From Roseovarius sp. (GTDB taxonomy: Bacteria > Pseudomonadota > Alphaproteobacteria > Rhodobacterales > Rhodobacteraceae): a stretch of DNA of 5,254 nt. The position numbers and the translations under genes are program-made. Below are positions 1-4,189 of the stretch, in pieces. Each line of letters begins with the position of its first letter. Positions within the stretch are counted from its first letter, which is position 1. The notes beneath the pieces were generated by a model that saw only the letters and a program-made list of their open reading frames with translations, was not told where the DNA came from and made no database searches. The stretch spans positions 1-5,254 of the forward strand of contig JALQUE010000304.1 in assembly GCA_023260815.1 (NCBI GenBank), given 5' to 3'.

Positions 1-186
1 CGGACCATAGATCACGCCTTCGCAGATCAGCGGGCCGTTCAGATGCGTCCGCAGATCGAACGCCTGACCGGGGTCACCGGCGTAATCCGAAGGCTTCTGC
101 GCCATGAAGCCGAAGTAACGAGACCGCAAAAAACCCAGAACCAGCATCAACGCCGATCCCAACAATACGTAGTAGAGTGCGTCCAT
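1..186 (-). CDS. DUF3833 family protein, N-terminal 62 residues (cut by window edge)
   Basis: An open minus-strand frame begins with ATG at 186 and is still open at base 1, giving 62 residues. The start is well supported: a strong AAGGAGG (200 to 194) lies 7 nt upstream, and the ATG shares one base with the TGA of the preceding DUF1365 gene (TGATG). Residues 4-20 form one hydrophobic segment with an Arg-rich flank (RSR, 21-23), so the protein is probably membrane anchored with the rest in the aqueous phase. The motif FDLRTHLNGPLICEGVIYGP (residues 43-62) resembles the opening of DUF3833, in which a Gly-Pro/Gly and 'G-x-I/V-x-x-G' pattern starts the domain. DUF3833 genes are recurrent members of RpoE/ChrR-linked operons; their biochemical role is unknown to me. 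It is the third gene of the operon and probably under the same RpoE promoter. The family call rests on a short fragment and remembered synteny. Confidence 0.75.
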   Translation of the reverse strand, partial: MDALYYVLLGSALMLVLGFLRSRYFGFMAQKPSDYAGDPGQAFDLRTHLNGPLICEGVIYGP

Positions 187-200
187 CAGGAGGCCTCCTT
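186..200 (-). promoter_or_regulatory. Strong ribosome binding site embedded in a 12-bp palindrome
   Basis: Minus strand AAGGAGG (200 to 194) is a near-perfect Shine-Dalgarno sequence 7 nt before the ATG at 186, and it fixes the start of the DUF3833 gene. It lies inside the last codons of the DUF1365 gene. AGGAGGCCTCCT (188-199) is a perfect palindrome, so the site could fold back on itself only weakly (4-bp stem, 4-nt loop). Confidence 0.7.
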
Positions 201-989
201 CATATGAGTACCGGACGGCGTTGCGCCTCCGGGAATTTCTCCGCTGACCTCATGCTGGGGCGGTTCTGGCCGCGCCTTGTAAGACGCCCCTTTCCACCAC
301 AGTTTCAGGGCCTGCCAATGGATCAGGGCCAGCACCCGCCGCGCCCCGAAAGGGCGGCGCAGGGCCGACCGGAGGATCCCCGCATCGGTCAACGGGTAAC
401 GTGGGCCGCAGAGCGTCGCGATCAAGCCGCCATCGCCGTGTTCGTAGTCGATCCAGACGCCGATCCGATCCTCGCGGATGTCGAACCGAAAGCTGTACCC
501 CCCCTCCACCGGTTGAAACGGCGAAACGTGAAAGATCTTGCGCGCCGCCACCTTGTCATTCCGGGTGATCGGATGCCCGTCGGGGCGTTGGCAGAGATAG
601 GAATGCCGGTCGCCAAAGGTGTTGCTGACCTCGGCGATCACCGCCCGCAGATCCGCGCCATCATAGGCCAGCCAGAAGGACACCGGGTTGAACACATGGC
701 CCAGCAAGCGGGGCTGCGCCAACAGCATCAGCGGCCCGCCGAAGGAAACATCATGCGCCGCCAGCACCTCGCGCGCCCAGGCCGCGCCGCGCCCCCGCCC
801 CGGCGCGCCGCCGTGGTCGCGGTCCCGCAAACAGGCCAGGTTGGCGCGGTTGCGCGAAAACAGCCGCGGGCCGCGCACAGATGCCTCCGCATCCAGCATC
901 ACGTAATCGACGGAATAGCGAAACGCGTTCGATACCGCGCCCTTGCGGCCATGGTAGGTATGGCCCCGGATCAGATCGACGTCGGTCAT
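186..989 (-). CDS. DUF1365 domain protein, RpoE/ChrR-linked membrane lipid modification operon
   Basis: A 267-residue protein with the full set of DUF1365 hallmarks in order: GHTYHGR (9-15), a Phe-Arg-Tyr segment (23-25), MLLAQPRLLGHVFNPVSFW (88-106), EVSNTFGDRHSY (120-131), KIFHVSPF (151-158) and IHWQALKLWWKG (223-234). Conserved His, Asn and Glu residues could form a metal or catalytic site, but this is inference. The tail after residue 240 is Pro/Gly-rich and looks disordered. The ATG at 989 overlaps the upstream stop by four bases (ATGA), with GGAGG four bases before it, so translational coupling is likely. In R. sphaeroides the equivalent gene next to rpoE is, from memory, RSP_1090, one of the genes linked to conversion of methylated unsaturated phospholipid acyl chains to furan fatty acids. 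The names ufaD and ufaO exist for a desaturase and an oxygen-dependent step in that pathway. I cannot say securely whether either belongs here, so no symbol is given. Confidence 0.9.
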   Translation of the reverse strand: MTDVDLIRGHTYHGRKGAVSNAFRYSVDYVMLDAEASVRGPRLFSRNRANLACLRDRDHGGAPGRGRGAAWAREVLAAHDVSFGGPLMLLAQPRLLGHVFNPVSFWLAYDGADLRAVIAEVSNTFGDRHSYLCQRPDGHPITRNDKVAARKIFHVSPFQPVEGGYSFRFDIREDRIGVWIDYEHGDGGLIATLCGPRYPLTDAGILRSALRRPFGARRVLALIHWQALKLWWKGASYKARPEPPQHEVSGEIPGGATPSGTHMKEAS

Positions 990-2281
990 GCCACCTCCGC
1001 AACCGCGCCGCGGGCGAGGATTGCCTGCGCCACGTCGGCAGCGCTGGCCAACCCGTCCTCATGAAAGCCGTTCTTCATCCAGGCGCCACAGAACCAGGTG
1101 CCATCGGTGCCGTTCATCGCCGCGACCTCTCCTTGCGCTTCCAGCGCGCCCAGATCGTAGACCGGATGGTGCACTGTCACCTCGTCATGGATCAGTTCCT
1201 CACGGATCGGACGGGTGGAATTCAGCGTCACGAACAGCGGATCGCTTTCCGGGATCGGTTGCAGGCAGTTCATCCAGTAGGTCAGGTCGATGGCGTTCAT
1301 CTGCTTGCGCGCGGTTTCCACATAGTTCCACGACGACCAGCAGGCACGACGCTTCGGCATCAAGGAGGCGTCGGCGTGCAGCACGACCTTGTTCGGCTGG
1401 TAGACCACCTTGGCCAGCGCGGCGCGCTCTTCGGGGCGGGGATCGGCCAACAGGCGCAGGGTGTCGTTGGAATGCGTGGCAAAGACGACCTCGTCAAAGC
1501 GCTGCCAATCGCCGCCCTCCTGCCGCACCTCGACCCCGCCGGCCACACGCCGCACGCCGGCCACCTTTGCCCCCAGCCGCAGCGCGACACCCTGCGCGAC
1601 CATGGCCGCCTCAAGCCGTTTGACATATTCCACGGAGCCGCCCTGAACAGTGTACCACTGGTGCTGCCCGGTATGGTTGAGCAACGCGTGGTTTTCAAAA
1701 AAGCGGATCAGCGCATAAGCGGGGAAATCCAGCACCTTTTCGGTGGGCGTCGACCAGATCGCCCCCGACAGCGGCAGCAGGTAGTAGTCGCGGAACCATT
1801 CCCCGGTGCCCAGGTGCTCCAGGAAATCGCCCAGCGAAATACCGGGGTCGCGTGCCTCGTCAAGAGCGCGGGCATTGAACCGGGTAATGTCCCGGATCAT
1901 GCCCAGGAACCGCGGGTTCAGCATATTCCGCTTCTGCGCAAAGACAGCGCGCAGGTCGCGCAGGCCATATTCCAGCGCCCCGCCGCGCAGGCTGGCGGAA
2001 AAGCTCATGTCAGACAGAGCCACCGGCACGTCCAGCTTGTCGAACAGGGCAGTCAACAACGGATAGTTGGCATAGTTGAAAACGATGAAGCCGGTATCCA
2101 CCGGCTGTGCGCCGCCTTTGCCGGCCAACCGGGTCCGCGCGTGCCCGCCCAGACGCGGTTCCGCCTCGAACAGGGTGACCCGATGCTGATCCCCCAACAT
2201 ATGGGCGGCCCCCATGCCGGAAATTCCCCCGCCGATCACGGCTATGGTGCGGGCGGCAGTGGGTCTGGCTTCGAATGGCAT
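986..2281 (-). CDS. FAD-dependent oxidoreductase (amine oxidase/desaturase-like, COG2907 type), probable furan fatty acid synthesis
   Basis: A 431-residue flavoprotein, the first gene of the operon. Residues 13-26 carry the Rossmann dinucleotide motif with GGGISG (17-22). Glu39 ends the second beta strand, where it would bind the FAD ribose, and LGGHART (44-50) follows as in the amine oxidase/phytoene desaturase superfamily. The C-terminal FAD contact is WFCGAWMKNGFHEDGLASA (396-414). No signal peptide or membrane segment is visible, so it is probably cytoplasmic or peripheral to the membrane. The length is normal for COG2907-like proteins. By position and family it matches R. sphaeroides RSP_1091 (from memory), which neighbours rpoE and is needed for the oxygen-dependent route from a methylated 18-carbon unsaturated acyl chain to a furan fatty acid. 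Desaturation or oxygenation of a phospholipid-bound chain is the likely reaction. The ATG at 2281 is the best start: it begins just before the Rossmann fold and lies about 30 nt downstream of a predicted RpoE promoter. Its Shine-Dalgarno is weak (AGGGA, 11 nt upstream). Confidence 0.88.
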   Translation of the reverse strand: MPFEARPTAARTIAVIGGGISGMGAAHMLGDQHRVTLFEAEPRLGGHARTRLAGKGGAQPVDTGFIVFNYANYPLLTALFDKLDVPVALSDMSFSASLRGGALEYGLRDLRAVFAQKRNMLNPRFLGMIRDITRFNARALDEARDPGISLGDFLEHLGTGEWFRDYYLLPLSGAIWSTPTEKVLDFPAYALIRFFENHALLNHTGQHQWYTVQGGSVEYVKRLEAAMVAQGVALRLGAKVAGVRRVAGGVEVRQEGGDWQRFDEVVFATHSNDTLRLLADPRPEERAALAKVVYQPNKVVLHADASLMPKRRACWSSWNYVETARKQMNAIDLTYWMNCLQPIPESDPLFVTLNSTRPIREELIHDEVTVHHPVYDLGALEAQGEVAAMNGTDGTWFCGAWMKNGFHEDGLASAADVAQAILARGAVAEVA

Positions 2282-2319
2282 GTGGTATCACGTCCCTGTC
2301 TGGTCTGTCTGTACAGTGC

Positions 2320-2349
2320 AGTTTACGGGCAAGTGCGCAGACCGGATGA
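2320..2349 (-). promoter_or_regulatory. Predicted RpoE (ECF11) promoter of the FAD/DUF1365/DUF3833 operon
   Basis: On the minus strand TCATCC (2349 to 2344), exactly 18 nt, then TAAACT (2325 to 2320). The -35 differs by one base from TGATCC, the element known for singlet-oxygen RpoE promoters. The -10 is identical to that of the rpoE promoter on the other strand, with the same spacer. Transcription would start near 2313, leaving a leader of about 30 nt before the ATG at 2281. Confidence 0.72.
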
Positions 2350-2369
2350 AAAAAGTCCTGAAAAAATTT
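2347..2369. promoter_or_regulatory. Paired A-tracts between the divergent promoters
   Basis: TGAAAAAA occurs at 2347-2354 and again at 2359-2366, a 12-bp period, in otherwise GC-rich DNA. The tracts sit just upstream of both -35 elements (2349-2344 minus, 2381-2386 plus). They may act as a bent or UP-like segment serving both promoters. The repeat is seen; the function is inferred. Confidence 0.45.
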
Positions 2370-2380
2370 GATCCATCCAG

Positions 2381-2410
2381 TGATCCAACTCCCGGACTGT
2401 CACGTAAACT
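2381..2410 (+). promoter_or_regulatory. Predicted autoregulatory RpoE (ECF11) promoter of rpoE-chrR
   Basis: Plus strand TGATCC (2381-2386), 18 nt, then TAAACT (2405-2410). The -35 is a perfect match to the TGATCC known for RpoE of R. sphaeroides, and TAAACT keeps the TAA core of the -10. The expected start is near 2417, leaving a leader of about 100 nt before the GTG at 2520. A second TGATCC (2369-2374) lies 12 bp upstream but has no -10 at the right distance. Confidence 0.8.
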
Positions 2411-2460
2411 TGTCATGTTTGGAACATCACACCATTTGCCTCCCCGCGACGCCACGCCCA

Positions 2461-2479
2461 TTGCAGCGTCGGCCTGCAA
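2461..2479 (+). other. Small hairpin in the rpoE leader
   Basis: TTGCAG (2461-2466) and CTGCAA (2474-2479) are perfect inverted repeats around a 7-nt loop, inside the predicted rpoE 5' leader. The bases 2466-2471 (GCGTCG) can instead pair with CGACGC at 2447-2452, so two mutually exclusive stems are possible. Both are only 6 bp and could be chance in GC-rich DNA. Confidence 0.3.
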
Positions 2480-2519
2480 CCGGCATGTCGGGGGCAGGAG
2501 CTATGACAAGGCGAATGCG

Positions 2520-3080
2520 GTGAGCGCGAAGACGGCAGACAATGAGGCGACAGACTGGGCGGCGGTCATGGTCCGCATCCGTGATGAACGGGATGAGACC
2601 GCCTTTGTCGAGGTGTTTCGGCACTTCGCGCCGAGGATCAAGGGCTTCCTCATGCGGTCCGGCGCCGATTCCGCGCTGGCGGAGGAATGTGTGCAGGAGG
2701 TGATGGCGACGGTCTGGCAAAAGGCCGCGTTGTTCGATCCGTCGCGCGCCTCGGTGGCGACCTGGATCTTCACCATCGCGCGAAACCGCAGGATCGACGT
2801 CCTGCGCCGACAGAAACGACCGGAACCAGAGGATCTCCCCTGGGGACCGGAGGCAGAGCCGGGCCAGGAGGATTGGCTGAGCCTGCAACAAGAGAGTGAA
2901 CACCTGGGAGAGGCGATTGCCTCTCTCCCCGCGAAACAGAGGGATCTGATCGAAAAGGCCTATTTCGGAGAGTTGTCGCACAGCGAAATCGCCGAGGTGA
3001 CAGGGCTCCCGCTGGGAACGATCAAATCTCGAATCAGGCTGGCGCTGGAGCGCTTGCGCCACGCAATGGACAGGACATGA
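2520..3080 (+). CDS. rpoE: ECF sigma factor RpoE (ECF11, singlet-oxygen response)
   Basis: A 186-residue group IV sigma factor that directs RNA polymerase to singlet-oxygen response promoters. Region 2 spans about residues 24-98, with the core-binding and -10 recognition helices including EECVQEVMATVWQKAALFD (55-73) and TWIFTIARNRRID (81-93). Region 4 spans about 130-182, with the helix-turn-helix SHSEIAEVTGLPLGTIKSR (153-171) that reads the -35. The sequence closely follows my memory of R. sphaeroides RpoE, including the PEPEDLPWGPEAEP linker (101-114). The start is taken as GTG 2520, because this gives the usual short N-terminus before DW (12-13). The frame stays open far upstream, but it runs through the promoter and antisense to the FAD gene. 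AAGG (2508-2511) is a modest Shine-Dalgarno 8 nt away. ATG 2568 is a later alternative but would remove 16 residues. It precedes chrR by 7 nt, in one operon. Confidence 0.95.
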   Translation: MSAKTADNEATDWAAVMVRIRDERDETAFVEVFRHFAPRIKGFLMRSGADSALAEECVQEVMATVWQKAALFDPSRASVATWIFTIARNRRIDVLRRQKRPEPEDLPWGPEAEPGQEDWLSLQQESEHLGEAIASLPAKQRDLIEKAYFGELSHSEIAEVTGLPLGTIKSRIRLALERLRHAMDRT

Positions 3081-3087
3081 TCACCCG

Positions 3088-3741
3088 ATGACACCGATCA
3101 AACATCACCTGACCGACGACCTCATCATGGGCTATTCCGCGGGCACGCTGCCCGAGGCCGTGAACCTGATCGTCGCCACCCATGTTTCCCTGTGCGACCG
3201 GTGTCGTGCCGCCGTAGAGGCGCAGGATGCCGTCGGGGGGGCCGTTCTGGATCGCCAGACGGCCGACATGGTCGTGTCGGACGCCTGCCTTCAGGGCGCA
3301 CTTTCATTGATCCGCGGCACCGTTCCGGACCCTGCCCCCCGCCCGATCCGGGTACCATCGGACCCTGTGGCACCGGCCCCGCTGATGGATTATATCGGCG
3401 GGTCGCTGGACGCCGTGAAATGGCGGCCCATCGGCATGGGGGTCAAACAGGCGATCCTGAACACGTCTCCAGAGGCCACCGCGCGTCTGCTGTACATTCC
3501 AGCGGGCACCGCAATGCCGGACCACGGCCACCGGGGTTTGGAACTGACGCTTGTCCTGAAGGGCGCTTTTCGGGACGAAGAAGGATATTTCGGGCGGGGT
3601 GACATCGAAATCGCCGATACGGACCTGAACCACACACCGGTTGCCGATGTGTCCGAGGATTGCATCTGCCTCGCGGTGACGGACGCGCCGTTGCGCCTGA
3701 AGGGGCTGGCGCGCCTGGCACAACCGTTTCTCAAGATCTGA
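3088..3741 (+). CDS. chrR: ChrR zinc-binding cupin anti-sigma factor
   Basis: A 217-residue cytoplasmic anti-sigma factor of RpoE, close to the usual length of about 213. The N-terminal anti-sigma domain (about 1-85) has the zinc ligands His6 and the H-x3-C-x2-C set His32, Cys36 and Cys39. The C-terminal cupin (about 100-200) carries the second metal set in DHGHRGLE, namely His146, His148 and Glu152, plus His182 in LNHTP. All residues known to bind zinc in both domains are therefore present, so it should both hold RpoE and respond. In R. sphaeroides the N-terminal domain alone inhibits RpoE, and the cupin is needed for singlet-oxygen induced release and proteolysis. The ATG at 3088 lies 7 nt after the rpoE stop, with only a weak AGGA (3072-3075) before it, which suggests coupling to rpoE translation. 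A perfect 9-bp hairpin follows 12 nt past the stop. Confidence 0.95.
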   Translation: MTPIKHHLTDDLIMGYSAGTLPEAVNLIVATHVSLCDRCRAAVEAQDAVGGAVLDRQTADMVVSDACLQGALSLIRGTVPDPAPRPIRVPSDPVAPAPLMDYIGGSLDAVKWRPIGMGVKQAILNTSPEATARLLYIPAGTAMPDHGHRGLELTLVLKGAFRDEEGYFGRGDIEIADTDLNHTPVADVSEDCICLAVTDAPLRLKGLARLAQPFLKI

Positions 3742-3753
3742 CACCGCGCGCCC

Positions 3754-3778
3754 GTCGCGCCTTGCCATCAGGCGCGAC
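3754..3778 (+). terminator. Hairpin after chrR, possible terminator
   Basis: GTCGCGCCT (3754-3762) and AGGCGCGAC (3770-3778) form a perfect 9-bp stem with a 7-nt loop, beginning 12 nt after the chrR stop. No T-run follows (AGAGGACG), so it is not a classical intrinsic terminator. It may protect the 3' end or mark a Rho-assisted stop. Confidence 0.5.
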
Positions 3779-3978
3779 AGAGGACGCCACGATCCCCGCC
3801 CAGACAGCGGATCTTGCAGACAAATGGCGCGGCCCTTGACCGGGCCAGTCCGCTTCGGTCCGGCAGTTCACAGGCATGAAACGATCCCGCATCGTGTCGA
3901 AGGGGCTGCCAGTGGGCGGACTCTGCGGGACGCGGTCTATCTTTCCCATGACTGGAAATTTGACGCCGGTGGGCGCCC

Positions 3979-4034
3979 GTCGGGGGCTCTGCCCCCGGCC
4001 CCCGGCCCCCGGGATATTTCAGGACAGAAGAAAC
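3979..4034. repeat. GC-rich palindromic intergenic element with three GCCCCCG tandem units
   Basis: CGGGGGC (3981-3987), loop TCT, then GCCCCCG (3991-3997) gives a perfect 7-bp stem. The right arm is repeated in tandem as GCCCCCG at 3991-3997, 3998-4004 and 4005-4011, ending in CCCGGG. It is followed by GATATTTCAGGACAGAAGAA (4013-4032). I recall similar 'GGGGGCTCTGCCCCC ... GGGATATTT ... AGAAGAA' strings between genes in Rhodobacterales genomes, so this looks like a dispersed element of that order, perhaps a terminator-like one. The multi-copy claim comes from memory, not from this window. Confidence 0.55.
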
Positions 4035-4037
4035 ATG

Positions 4038-4059
4038 TGCCGCGGATCATCGCGCGGCA
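4038..4059. repeat. Inverted repeat, 7-bp arms
   Basis: TGCCGCG (4038-4044) and CGCGGCA (4053-4059) are perfect inverted repeats around the 8-nt loop GATCATCG. No T-tract lies on either side. It could be a protein-binding site or a chance palindrome in GC-rich DNA. Confidence 0.35.
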
Positions 4060-4131
4060 AACACACAGCCTGCCGGTGGCCGTTTGCGAAGGACACGTCA
4101 CAAGCGGCACAAGGCAGCCGTCCCGGCATGG

Positions 4132-4158
4132 AAAAAGGGCGGGGATGTCCCCGCCCTT
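4132..4158 (-). terminator. Intrinsic terminator of lpdA
   Basis: The arms at 4135-4145 (AAGGGCGGGGA) and 4148-4158 form an 11-bp perfect stem; in practice the outer 10 pairs with a 4-nt loop. Read on the minus strand the stem ends in a run of five T (4136 to 4132), as an intrinsic terminator should, 32 nt past the lpdA stop. On the plus strand it is followed by CTGTTT, so it may also stop transcripts arriving from chrR. Confidence 0.85.
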
Positions 4159-4189
4159 CTGTTTATCGTGATCCGGTGCCGAGATGCGC

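Larger units (their letters stand above)
3742..4189. other. 448-bp convergent intergenic region without a supported gene
   Basis: Frames are open through here on both strands, but none shows a recognisable domain, a good ribosome site or plausible composition, and they run through hairpins. What it holds is four inverted repeats: 3754-3778 after chrR, 3981-3997 within a GC-rich element, 4038-4059, and the lpdA terminator 4135-4158. I see no tRNA, no convincing promoter and no transposon ends. Confidence 0.6.

Noticed and set aside
177..1064. 295-codon plus-strand open frame opposite the DUF1365 gene
   Set aside because: Arg/Pro/Ala-rich shadow of a well-supported DUF1365 coding region.
881..2371. 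496-codon open frame on the plus strand opposite the FAD and DUF1365 genes
   Set aside because: It is antisense to two genes with clear domain motifs, has no recognisable domain, and its composition is that of a GC-rich shadow frame.
2369..2374. First TGATCC as a second rpoE promoter
   Set aside because: At 18 nt downstream there is CGGACT-like sequence instead of a TAA-type -10.
2214..2519. In-frame upstream extension of rpoE (for example from ATG 2415)
   Set aside because: It would be antisense to the FAD gene start and cross the promoter. ATG 2415 lies at or before the expected transcription start, and the extra residues do not match the family N-terminus. A leaderless form cannot be fully excluded but is unlikely.
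3836..3864. TTGACC as a housekeeping -35 in the intergenic gap
   Set aside because: No TATAAT-like -10 at 16-18 nt; it sits in the loop of a small GGCCC/GGGCC stem.
3731..3949. 72-codon minus-strand frame overlapping the chrR end
   Set aside because: It runs through the post-chrR hairpin and into chrR, with no supporting domain or promoter.
3824..4171. 115-codon plus-strand frame between chrR and lpdA
   Set aside because: It consists largely of the palindromic element and terminator, has no ribosome site and no recognisable motif.
4169..4174. TGATCC near the lpdA end as an RpoE promoter
   Set aside because: No -10 at the right distance, and it would read antisense into lpdA.
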